In this document: piece by piece, positions 34,111-47,300 of the stretch
Position numbering within the stretch: position 1 is the stretch's first letter
Layout: each line of letters begins with the position of its first letter
Source: Psococerastis gibbosa
Lineage: Eukaryota; Arthropoda; Insecta; Psocodea; Psocidae
DNA: 64,000 nt
Assembly: GCA_963971405.1 (NCBI GenBank)
Contig: OZ020484.1
Span: 43,112,770 to 43,176,769 of the forward strand
Direction of reading: 5' to 3'
The notes under the pieces: model-generated
The model's input: the letters and a program-made list of their open reading frames with translations, nothing else
What the model was told of the DNA's origin: nothing
Databases searched by the model: none
Translations under genes and position numbers: made by a program

Positions 34111-34943
34111 GCTTTCCAATTTATACGTAGCATAAGAAAAGCTTTGTGATGTCGAAATTTTCGATTCCGAGATTTCAACGGATTTACACGTTTTGAGGTC
34201 CCCAGCAGGAACCCAAAAAAGTGGTTTTTACGAAATGTCTGTATGTCTGTCTGTATGTCTGTCTATGCGTCGATTTCCGGGCAAACTACTCGGTCGATTT
34301 TGATGAAATTTGGCATGTAGGTTCACAAAAATCATACCTCGAGACCATTTTTTTTATATTTTGGGCTATCTTAATTTGGGGGGGTTTTATTCTCAAAAAA
34401 CTCCAAAAAAACGTCTAAAAAAATTATTTCTCAAAAACGGCTCCAACGATTTCTTTTAAATTCACATATATTGTAGTCGTTATTAATGTTCGCTTGCCCC
34501 TTGATAGTTTGCTTCTGGGGGTAAAAAAATAAAAATAACTCAATTTCCATGAAAAATTACTAAAAAATAATTTATCTGCTAAACCTTTCGATCGCTGATG
34601 TCTACCTTCAGGCATGATTTAGGTGTTAAATTGAGTAACGAAACCGGGCAGGTTGCTTTCGCAAAAAACTTTTTGGTTTTGTGGAAATTTTGTTTTTGTT
34701 TTTAATGATAGAAAATTTACGGTCAAATGCATTGCGTGCCCTGCAATATTACTGTGTGGTATTGTTTTGGTCTGACCTATCTAGAATTTACCTCATCTCC
34801 AGTGACGTCAGGTAGACAACCCCCCCCCCCCCCAGATATCGAAAATTTAGCCATAGGAAAATTATTTACCGCGAAATTACTAATTTCCTCTAACTACTAA
34901 TTGATAAATTGGAAAGCATGTTCGAGTAAACTCGGACCGGTTC
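34111..34943 (+). repeat. Family R repeat, full copy R3
   Basis: Ends as in R1. TATTATT directly precedes the left end (34104-34110) and occurs again two bases after the right end (34945-34951). The internal frame is broken at the front by a 1-bp loss relative to R1, but CLYVCLCVDFRANYSVDFDE is readable. Confidence 0.8.
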
Positions 34944-35116
34944 TTATTATTTTGCAAAATCTATGAATTTTAGCGGTTTATGTGACATATATGGTATCCT
35001 ATGTTTTGTTCAAGAGCGTAAAAGTGTAACTCGGCAAGAGTGGTCACTGGAAATAAATAAAGTCGTTATTTAATTTATGACTAAATCCGTAAATGTTACT
35101 TTTCTATTGATTTCAG

Positions 35117-35325
35117 ACATGAATGCTTAGACGCGCCATGTAGTGTCGGGCAGTGTTTAGCGAGCTTGGAGTCCTGTAGTGTGCAGAGCTGTGTGTACCC
35201 CTCCCAGTCAGCATAGTAGTCTGTAGTGCTGTAGTCTGCTGTCTTCGCCCTCCAGAGCCCTGCTGTCAACTAGTCGGGTCCGCATGGGAGGATGGTCGTG
35301 CTAGACCACAATAACATCGCCAATG
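35117..35325 (+). promoter_or_regulatory. 5' leader exon of the synaptotagmin gene with three upstream ATGs
   Basis: Acceptor at 35116 and donor GTAAGT at 35326. The leader has ATGs at 35119 (4 codons), 35138 (start-stop) and 35284 (7 codons, overlapping the main ATG at 35292 in another frame). The overlapping one would be expected to lower initiation at the main start. Confidence 0.6.
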
Positions 35326-38300
35326 GTAAGTCTTCTTACGATCATAGTCGTGTTTTTTTAGTTGCTTACTTCTTACTTCTTACTAAGATTCTTAGTACAT
35401 GGCTTCCAGCTCAGGTGATGCCGACTGCCTGATATCTCAGAAATGCCCTTGATGCTAGTGTCCACATGCTGGATCTTTTGATGCCAGCCCTCCTTGTGTC
35501 CAACCTGATGGCGTAGATTGTCCCGTTGTGTGCATGGGGCCGAGCACTACAGGAGTATGTGCTCCAGTGTTTCATTAGCTAGGCCACATGCACGGCATAC
35601 TGGAGATTCGATTAGATGGAAACGGTGCAAGTATTCATTGGTAGTAATGTGGCCTGCTCTTCTTGCTCTAGCAGCCAAGGATGCAACGCTTTTGTTTATC
35701 CCGCGATATTGTACTGCAGAAGCCGGCTTAGGTTGTATTGCGTACAGGGCTCTACCAGTGGGGGAAACCCTCCATCTCTGTATCCATTCTTGAAGGAGGA
35801 CTCTGTCAGCAGCATTCTTACAGTGTGTGGAAAACTTTAAAGTTACTAATGGGAGAATTTTCGATTTAATAACAAAAAATTCTGACCTCAGTTATTTTGA
35901 CTAAATTAATTAATATAATTATTTGTCCGCTGCAACGAACCTATAAGAATAGTCTTTTGAGCATTTTCTAAAACATTCAAGCTTTCATAGTTTTACATTT
36001 TTTCACCCAAAATATTATTAATTAAAAAAACGTGCAGGTTTTGTAATATACGAGCAGTAAGTACGCAGGGTAAATAGGCGTTGTCTCAAGAAAGTTTGTA
36101 TTTTATATGATGCCTTGTAAAGAAGTCTGCTCTTAATTTTCTGTAGCCATGGATTAAGAAATTAATTAATTTCGCAAAGATATAAAAAGTAAACTTGGAA
36201 AACTTATAAAAATCGAATGAACTCAGTGTTCTGCTTATGTAAGTTTACGAATAAATAAAGGTATACTCGTAAACTGTATATGGTATACATAATATATAAT
36301 AATATATTCATTTCGAACTTCATCATAAAAATCCCTTCTAAAATTTCTCGTTTTCATAAAATGAAATAGGTTAGGCCAAAGCGTAAGGCTTCGTCATCGT
36401 AATTGTCTAACCTTTGAGACCAAAAACGTTCGGAAAACAATACAAGTTTGATTTGGTTCGCTCTCTTGTAATATCCGACTTAACATGGCTTCTTTGCTTT
36501 TATTGAATCGACCGCTAATTCATAATTGAATAGTGAATGACGCACGAGTCTGTATACGACATGCTGTATGTAGACAAAGATATATAGGCTGGAATGAAAT
36601 AGATACCTAATAGAACATATAAACTCAAAATACGTATTCAATGCTTGATGAATAACTTTTTATCGGAGGGCTTCGAAATTGTGATGTGCAACCTTTTCCT
36701 GCAACGAAGAACAATTAGCGCACGATCGTGTTTTTCGGGTACTTACCGGTCAGGCCCGTACCCAGGATTTAATTTGGGGGGGGGGGGCAAGAACAAAATT
36801 TTTTTAAATTATAGGTACATCCGCAGTAATTTTGGAAGTTTTAGCTAAAACTCTTATATTATTTATTATTTTTTATCAAATTTAGGGGAGGCCATGGCCC
36901 CCTTGCCCCCCCCCCCCCTTGGGTACGGGCCTGTTACCGGTCATGGTCTGTTCAGACCCCAGTGGACTGCCAGCACTCCATAAGTCCAAGGAAACAGCGG
37001 AACACTTGGCTTGCCACTGCCTAGCATTGTGCGGTTATACTGGTTTGGTGCTGCCTACATCGTCGAGGTTGATATGATTGACTTGCCGTTGAAGGACATG
37101 ACTGTCTTTGCTAAAAAGTTAAGCTGTTGTTTTTCAGCAATCGATTAATCGGCAATGACCATAGTATAAATGATTGGGATTGACAGAAGCTATATGGATA
37201 ACAGAATAAATAAATAAAATAAATATTGACTTTTTTGTTCTATTACTAAGCCAACCTAGCGAAGTTAGGGCTATAAAGCCCTCTCTTACACTCAACTGGG
37301 AAGGCCCGGGACCGCCTGCTTTACATGCCCTCCGAAGCATGGCCAGAAAATCTGGCTAGTGTGGGACTCGAACCAACAACCTTCCGGGTGAAAGTCGGAG
37401 TCTGTACCACTACTCTGCATGTGAGTATACAGACAAATGCTACGTATATCCTGGATTTATCGTGTTCCTAATGCTGAGTTCGTGAGGCGAACAGCAGAAG
37501 CAGAGTTACTGCTGACGGTTAAGAAACGGAAACTAACATACTTCGGTAATGTTACATGCATGTAGTGTGGAACGGAAAGTATTGCGTTCTGCACGTAATA
37601 ATCCAAGGGAAGATAGCAGGAGGGCTCCCGGCAGAAGAACGTCCGTTGAAAAACTTGAGGCAGTGGTTTGGCCAGTGCATGACTACCCTTATCAGAGTAG
37701 CAGTCTCCAAGCTACAAATTGCCATGATGATCGCCAACCTTCATTGGAAGAGGCATTTTAAGATGAAAACGCAGTGATCCCAATAATTATTCTGTTCCTA
37801 CTGTATATCAGCATGAACTCTCTAAACAACAATAATTTCTGGAAGACCAGTTAGTGTTGTGGTTTTCCGCTAGGTGTCTGGTTCAGGTGATGGCGTGGCG
37901 ATCACTGAGTACAGGTGTTGGCTGTCAACAGAGCATCCGTTGAAACACGTGTGTATGACCAACCCGTCGTGTACCTCTTTCTTGACCTTCCTCTCGTTCA
38001 CATAACCTCGCCCTCCTCTTTCTCTTCTTCACTCAACGGCTGCTACTCCTTTTCTTCATTTGCCCGAACCAGAAGTCTCCTAACACTCGCTGCTATTCCC
38101 TCCACTATTGGTTCGTAACCGGAAATCCCCGATCTCTCTTCTAACAGCTTCATTTCTGACCGGCTTGCCTCTACATTACAGAAGTATGTTTTTCGCCCGA
38201 ATGAATGTGAATCCCCTCCATTCTCCCATATCTGATTATTCAGTTCTGCCCCCGGTTCCTGTCCCACACTCCTGAGATCGTCCTCATTCAGTAACGCTGG

Positions 38301-41300
38301 TAACTCCGGTCCCTGTACCTCTTCATCGCTCGACGTCGACGTACCTTCTACCATGCCTTCAAGCCCTATAGATTTCAAATTTGAAGTAAAGCCCGTTGGA
38401 GGCAATCTACTGCGTCTCCAGCGTTTCTTTGGCCTATTTTTGTTGTTAAAAACACCCCTCTGGCGTAGAATTGCACTTGCATATATATATAGAGAGAGAG
38501 AGACCTCTTCAATGTCAAGCGCTCCTCTCGACGACTCTGTAATTAACGTGAATGAAAAGCAGAAAGGAAGATGTCATGTGAAGGTAGTACGGGCGGGGGA
38601 AGGGGGGGGGGGCAGAGGAGAAAAAGTGTGTCGTATTTCTCAGTTTTATTGTTGTTTTCTTCAAGGTTTGTTTGTGTGCAAGCACCTTTGTTGGTGCAAG
38701 ATAAAAGCTCTCCCCGCGCCAAGGCTAGTGACGACTAAATTCAAGACAGAATCCTATTTCGTGGGTTCTTTGAAATTTCGTATTATTGTTGTTCTAGATC
38801 TAAGCACATTATAGGTACCATATGTTATTTTAACTTAAAGGCACCTAAAAGTTGGTTTCAAAAAAAGAGTATTGTACCTATTTAGTAATATGTTTGTCAA
38901 CAAAAACAAAAACTATGTAACTAACTAAAACAACTCAATCAGCAGCCCTATTATGGCGATTTGGGATTAACATAATACCGGGGTTTATTCAATTGTTTAG
39001 AACAAATGAGTGCAAAATGCGCGGGAAATTCAAACGAATAAATGAATCCTCGGCAATATTTTAGGGAGATTCATCTACCTTTTGAGTTTTGAGACAGTGA
39101 CCAATGTTCGACTTCCGGAAAATTTCTTCACAACTTTTCATTTCGTGACCCCCTGAGCCTAAAACCACCCTCCGTTCAAAATGTTATATATATATATATA
39201 TATGTGTATTTTTTTTAATTTTTTTTTTGCGCGGGACTCTCGAGCATCTGCACCGGTCGGTGTGTGTGTGCGGAAGTGATGGCTTACTTGGTTACTATTG
39301 GTAGTTGTGGTTTAGAGTGGTTTTCTTGAGTTTGTCTACAGGTGTGGCATGACTCCGGTCTTCATTAGAAAGCTTAACGTTGCCGTGACCGGCCCATGGT
39401 TGTCCCCTATTAAGTTTGGCAGGGTGTGTGGTTTCGGTCACAAAAGTCTGCCCGCTGCGTATATGTGTATGTATACGTACCTATGTATATCGATTTTAGG
39501 AATCACTCTAATTTCCGTAGATTTTATCTGATTTTGATGAAACTTGGCACAAAAATTGATCATACAAATGTCTCGATGAAGTTCGTTAACCAGCTGGATC
39601 CGCCATTTTCCAAGATGGTGGCTGATTGAAACCTTATAAAATTCATATCTCATTAAAGTTAATATTAGTTGCAGAGGAATGGAATAAAATTTGACTGAAA
39701 GCCCGTATTATTGTCTACGATAATGGTGATCAACACTTTTTACGACAAATCAACGATTTCAAGATGGCATCCATTCAAAGTGAAAATAATGTGATACTTA
39801 ATTAAAAGTTCATAGTCGTCATTGTGGTTCAAAATTTGGAACACAAGAGTGTTTTGTGTGTTGATGTTGTGGTCGGGAAAAGAATGGAGTATTTTTATGT
39901 TATTTTTTATTGCATATATGTACATAGAGTAGATAACATAGGGGAAAAACGGGGTCTGCGCTTGCATGGAATCTCCCTACACCTGATCGGCCAGAGCCGA
40001 AAGGGATTTTTGGTGATCTATTTGGAAAGGTTAATGGCAATAATGTAATACTATTTAACAAAGTGTTAGTTGGACTTGCATCGCCCCTTCTCCTGACAAT
40101 GGGCTCTGCCCTCAATGTTCGATGACTATGAGGCCCGTAACCAATCTGGGGGAGGGGGGACCACGGTCCCATAGTATGTAGTGAAATGTCGCACGTCCAG
40201 AAAGTTCAATTGTATCTAGTGCAAAACCAAAAAATCATCGGTACGGGCCTGATTGGAGCATGTATTATATATTCACTCCATTGCATTCTATTTGTACCTA
40301 TAGATATATATTATAGGTATAGATTCGCATATTTCCTGTATTCATTATGTACTTTTACAGAGGCACAAAGATAATCGAGAGAACTCTTTAGAAGAGAAGC
40401 TCGAGTGAAATCTAATAACGAAATTTCATCAGCTTTGCACGTTATGAGATTACTTTATAGTCTGGCAACGTATTTTATAGACTTTTTTGTTTTTACTTTT
40501 ATGATGGAAAAAATGGAATTTCATTAGCAATGGATAGACAGTTTAATGCTTTACGTACATTCTATCTAGACACCTTATCGCAGGGTTGCCAAATACATTT
40601 TTCGCTTTTACGGGACGCCCCGTTGCATATACACTTTTCTTCAGGGGCCCTAGTCAAAACCAAAGAGTAAGTGGACACCTATGTAGGTAGGCACCTACCT
40701 ATGTGAAAAAGGTAGGTAATTCTCCATCACACTGTTTAAAATACTGTTTAATTTTTAACAAAATTGTATTTTTGACTGGATTTTACCAAATCAATTACTT
40801 TTTTTTCTTATTGTTAAGTTTTTTACACATTTTTTTAACACATTTTAACCTAAGCCTTTAAATGCGGGACATTTTCCGTCCCTTACGAGAAGCGTAAGGG
40901 ACACGGGACAAACCCTTCAAATACGGCACTGGCCCTTGAATTACGGGACGTTTGGCAACCCTGACCTTATGACTGTTCATTAGGCGGCTATTCCACTTGT
41001 CAATTTTTCTTCAATAATTGATGAGATTTTTTCTTTACTCCATCATTGTCCATTTTCAATACTAATGCAACATTGATGACATTATCAAATTTGCAGAAAA
41101 ATTGACAATTGGAATAACCTGTTTTTTGCAAAGTCAAATTTCACGGGAAATATCTATCGTAGTGCTTTCATTGAGACAAATTTTAATAGCCTATTCGACC
41201 GAAAAAATATTTGGAATGCTTATGTAGAAGTGTACGATATCGGTCTGTATCTCTGTCTGTTCGTCGATTTGTGAACAATCTACTCGATGGATTTCTATGA

Positions 41301-44300
41301 AATTATATGTCAGGGAAACCCAATTTTCGGGGGGATTACCCCATAGAACTCCAAAGAACGGCTAAAAAAGTTTTTTTCTTTAAACCGGCGCCAATTATCT
41401 CTTTTAAATGTTTGACAAATTATTCCTAATAATTAGACAGAGGTGAATCGGTGACTTTCTTTACGAAATTACAGATAGTAATTCACCATAACTCAATAAC
41501 CGCCCCACACAATTACCAAATCCAGCAAGTGTGACAAGTTTGACAAGTTACTGGGAATTTCAATAATGTAAAATCATGTAAATGGCCATTGAGGCCATCA
41601 AACATAGCAGTATATTGGATGCACAACGTTAGAAGATTGGTCGGACTGCATGTCAAGTGCTGCTAAGAAGCACTATCTTTCCACTAGCTATGGCCAATGA
41701 CTAATTTACGATAGGAGTATTTTATTTGTTATTATTTGCTGTAGGTAGGTACTTTCGCCTTGTTCGGAAAGGGGGGTTTTCAAGCCTTAACTCATGGTGC
41801 GACTGATACTGGTTGTATTTTTTCAGGAGGGACTTATTTAAAAAGCATAACCATTCAAGATGGCGGCCATACAATAAAATCCGTAAAACGACGTGTACCC
41901 AGACTGTCCTTCGGGGAAGCGGAAGAGGTCGTATAGGGATATGAAACCGCGTTTTATGGGGACCGTAATGTTGTGGTTGCCACGACGTAAATCAATAAAA
42001 TGTTGGGGAGGAAGGGCTGGGGGACAGGGGGCGTTCCTCTGCCTGACACTGGTACCCTTTCCGGGACATTCTCAGTTCAATGTTAGGGGAGAAAGTGCAC
42101 ACAACTATTATGTAGGTCACAGACTTTATATTTCATATTTTATATCTGTACACGTGCAGTTACCAACCAGTTTAAAAGAATAATACACATTACGGTAGGT
42201 ATAACAAGAAGAACATTACAGACAAGATATGCCATAAACATAATAGGGCATGTAATTGATATAATATGAGCAATTGCACTATTTGGTGTAAAAATGAAAT
42301 TATAATAATGATATTAATGATTATTATCAATATCATGTCTAAAATTATTATTATTATTTTATTTTATTTTATTCAAGTATAAATTAATAAGAGATAACTA
42401 TTTTAAAAAAGAGTACCAAATAGATGATAAAGGGAAGTATAATACAAGAAACCCAAAAAAGCTTAAGTTTGAGATAACATATAACAAATATGGAGAGAGA
42501 TTAAACAAAGTACTTATACCAAAGATATTAAATGAACTTCCCCCCCAAATGAAAAAATTTAAACAGATGGGTGAGTTAAAAGCGGGTATAAAAAGATGGC
42601 TGGTCAATGGGAGTTAATAATAATAATAAAAACTGACATTAAAATAACAAGTTAAAATAAAAATAAAAATAAAATAAACATTATAAATAAATAACAAAAA
42701 TAAATGATTAAGCCTTGTTTAGCAGCACTGTATGAGTCTTTTGTCCCAAATAAGCGCTAGCTTGGGGATGCGGGATGTTATTATTATGTATTGTATTTTT
42801 GTAATATATGCTCCTTGTCCAGGGAATACTGGACAAGGAAAAGAAAGAAAGAAGAAAGAAAAAGAATACCAAATAGATGATAAAGGGAAGTACAATACAA
42901 GAAACCCAAAAAAGCTTAAGTTTGAGATAACATATAACAAATACGGAGAGAGATTAAACAAAGTACTTACACCAAAGATATTTAACGAACTTCCTCCACA
43001 AATGAAAAAATTTAAACAGATGGGTGAGTTAAAAGCGGGTATAAAAAGATGGCTGGTCAATGGGAGTTAATAATAATAATAAAAACTGACATTAAAATAA
43101 CAAGTTAAAATAAAATAAAAATACAAATAAAATAAAATAAACATTATAAATAAATAACAAAAATAAATTATTAAGCCTTGTTTAGCAGCACTGTATGAGT
43201 CTTTTGTCCCAAATAAGAGCTAGCTTGGGGATGCGGGATGGTATTATTATGTAATGTATTTTTGTAATCTATGCTCCTTGTCCAGGGAATACTGGACAAG
43301 GAAAAGAAAGAAAGAAAGAAAGAAAGAAGATTATTATTATTTCGGGATACGTATCACTATACAAAATCCCTTTCGGCTCTGGCCGATCAGGTGTAGGGAG
43401 ATTCCACAGACTCTGCTTTTCCTCTACGCTACCTACGCTATGTATGTAATAAAAAATAAAAAATCCTTCATTATTTTCCCGACCACAACATAAACACAAA
43501 ACACTCTTGTGTTCCAAATTTCGAACCACAATGCCGACTATGAACTTTACTTATCAAATTATTTTCACTTTGACTGGACGCCATCTTAAAATGGTTGATT
43601 TGTCTTAAAAAGTGTTGATCACCATTATCGTAGGTAGTAAATAATACAGGCTTTCAGTGAGATTTTAATTCATTCCTCTGCGACCAATATTAACTGAGAT
43701 GTGAATTATATGAGGTTTCAATCGGCCCCCCATGTTGTAACTAAATAGTGGATCTGGTTAAAGAACTCGATCAAGACATTTGTATGATCATTTTTTGTGC
43801 CAAGTTTCATCAAAATCGGATATTATTTACGAAATTTAAAGTGTTTCCTATAAAATCGATATACATTAATACATACATACTGTATATATTGTACTATGTA
43901 ACATTTTGAACGGAGGGTGGTTTTAGGCTCAGGGGGTCATGAAATGAAAAAAGAGTAGAAATTTTCGGAAAGTCGAACATTGGTCTCCATCTCAATAGGT
44001 AGCTGAAGCTCCCTAAAAATTAATGAAATAGCAAACCACGTCATGAGATTGAAAGTGTGGTTATTTCCTGCTATGCTCATCCATTGCAAACGTGCAAAAA
44101 GCAATCAAAAATATAACTTTACCATAAAGATAAAAATTGAGTTATTTCACTGAGAGTTTACCATCTGCTTGGTATGCGCTTAAAAGGTTTTTATGAGATA
44201 CATCCTGGAAGAAAGGTAACTGTCGAAAATTGGAGGTGGGGTAAATAATAGATAGGTCAGACCAACTCATTACCACACAGTAATTATGACAGGGCATGCA

Positions 44301-47300
44301 ATGCATTTGAGCGTGAATTTTCTATCATTTTTTTAAAATATTTTTTGGCACAAAACCAAATAGCTTTTTGGGAAAGCAACCAGTGCGGTTTCGTTACTCA
44401 ATTTAACACCTAAAACATGCCTGAATGTAGAAATCATCAATAGAACGGATCCACAGAAAAATTACATTTTAGTAATTTTTCATGAAAAATGAGTTATTTT
44501 TATTTTTTTACCCCCAGACGCAAACTATCAAGGGGCAAGCGACACCCCGCATTTTATTAACATTAATAACGACTACAATATATGTGAATTTAAAAGAAAT
44601 CGTTTGAGCCGTTTTTGAGAAATATTTTTTTTATAGTTTTTGAGAATAAAACCCCCCAAATTCAGTTAGCCCAAAATAAAATAAAAATGGTCCCGAGGCA
44701 TGATTTTTGTGAACCTCCATGCTACATTTCATCAAAATCGACCGAGTAGTTTGCCCGGAAATCGATGAACAGACAGAGCGACAGACAGACATTTCGTAAA
44801 AATCACTTTTTTGGGTTCCTGGGACCTCAAAACGTGTAAACCCGTTGAAATCTCGGAATGGAAAATTTCGACCATCACAAAGCTTTCCTTATACTACGTA
44901 TAAATTGGAAAGCAACAAAAATACCATTCAGAAAGGTTATGCAACAGGGGCACAATGGACATAGGATTTTGTATCATGACGAAGGTCAAAAGCTTGCCAG
45001 AAATCGAAGAACCCTTTAAATATTCAGAGCGCTAGTCAGCGATGACTCCTAGTACATAGCATTGCTAATCATTTATCATGTCTTCAAGTATTCTGCTCGC
45101 TATCCCGATATCTTTTTCAAAACTTTACCACTCAGTCTTTTACATTGTAAAATGTACTTGCAACATGAACCTTGAATACCTAATCACAAAAATCAATATT
45201 GCTCAGTCAAAATGGCTTGCGCGCTGTTCCGGTATTTATAATTTGCTTATCAACCTTTTATAAATGGCCCTTTCTTGAAAATTCTTACATTCCAAATAGA
45301 GCGGTGGTCAGAGTTGACGAGTCGGTCGGGGACACTCCGGTGTCACTGCATTCGTTTGCACTGCGCATGCTCGTGGACTTCTATACTGTTAACGTTTTAC
45401 TTCTGTTTGTGAATTGTACGCAATGTTATCAATTCTTATATTTTTAATTCTTTGTACACTCGGATTCACTAGATATCGGTTTCATTAGTGAGTTATTTGC
45501 CTATCTAGCCTATTCTATAGCTATTGCACTTGGCAGGCTACTTCTGCTAAAACGAAATGTGTAGGCTGCTTCATAGATAGTTATTATAAGACTTATGTAC
45601 TTCTTAGTAGGCCTACATCATACATATATTATAGTTTATAGTGGCCTACACGACTTCAACGCTATAGCCTACTTACCTTTGATATTTTCTACTACGACTT
45701 GGTGGTGCTTATACATTAACTTATAGTCATACACTAATTATAATACCTGCTTACCTGAAATGGATGTTGAAAATAAGTCGCTTTATAAAACATTTCTCTT
45801 TAAAAATGACTTTACATTGTTCACATTTAAACATCATGATACAGCTACGGAACGTATATAAAAATGAAAATCTAAACAGTAAAATTGACAATATAATTTA
45901 CTTAAGTTAATACAAAGAGTTAAAAATAGAAGAATTTATAACGTTGCATACAATTCTTAAATGAAAGTGGAACGTAACGTAAGTAAACACTAGAAACTTT
46001 TAAGTCCATAGCCATGCGCAGTGCAAACGAATCTAGTGTCGCTGGAGTATCCCCGACCGACTCGTGTCACGAAAGAGAATCTTCAGGACTGAATCCACAG
46101 TGGGTGGAGTCGTGGTACGGGGATATTTTCTAGCCAGATGTGCACTGCTTTTGGGACACAAACCGTTCAGATTGCTTTCTAGTCATGTTCCTTACGGTAG
46201 TCGTAGATCTACTCTGGCAGTGTTATAAGTAAGACTGCAACTTACAATATGAAATAGTAACACTACGCTGAGATGACCCTTCCGTCGCTGTAGAAAAATC
46301 TAGGTCAGTTGAAGGAGGCGTACTGTGCAATTGTTACTCGAACAACCGTCATCTTACAAGTATGTATCGGTCAGTACGCCTCAGTCAACTGAGTGGGAAC
46401 TGTAAACATATTTAGCAACAATAAAAACATTAGACGGCAGTGTCGCACTGTGTTTATATGCTGAAGGTATTTTCATATTATTTGTATTTATTATTTTTAT
46501 TTAAAGGCAAAAAGGCTACTTGCAATTTAATGAATAGACCCCTTCAGTTGCCTCTATAGATAATACCTGTCTGAATTATGACAGATTGCATGGTGTTTAT
46601 AAGTTATAAGTTCATATCGCGCTTAAACAATGAAAGGTCTGATCGACATTGGGAGCCAGTCAATGTTAACGGCAGGCAACTCTCCCACCCAAGAGATGTG
46701 GCTACTGCATTATGTAAAAACTATGCCAACATTAGCAAGCTTCACATAAGTGCGAACGAACGGAAAGCTGTCGCTGAGTTAAAAACATCGACATGTCAAA
46801 CAGAAGAACACTACCGCTTCTTCACCAAAGACTTCTCGCCTGACGAACTTTCGCGGGCAATCAGTACACTGAAAAAAGGAAAATCTGCTGGACCGGATGG
46901 TTTCCTTCCCGACTTCGTGAAGAATCTTGGACCCAAGGCCCGACAAACTTTCCTAGAGCTCATCAACACAACATGGAAAAATGGAGTACCTAATAAATGG
47001 AGAAGAACCGAAGTAATGTCACTGCTAAAGAAGGGAAAGCCGGCCAACGATCTTAACAGCTATCGCCCAATCTCACTCACTAGTGTATGTTGCAAAGTAG
47101 CGGAGAAGATGGTAGAGTGCAGACTGCGTGAATATCTTGAATCAAAAGGCGCTATCAGCGATTGTCAAGCAGGTTTTCGCAAGCACAGATCTACGATGGA
47201 CCAAGTAGTAAAGTTCACACAGGCAGTTAAAGATGGTTTTCACAGAAAACAGTCCACAGTAGCAGTATTAGTCGACTTTAAAGCTGCATACGATAAGATT

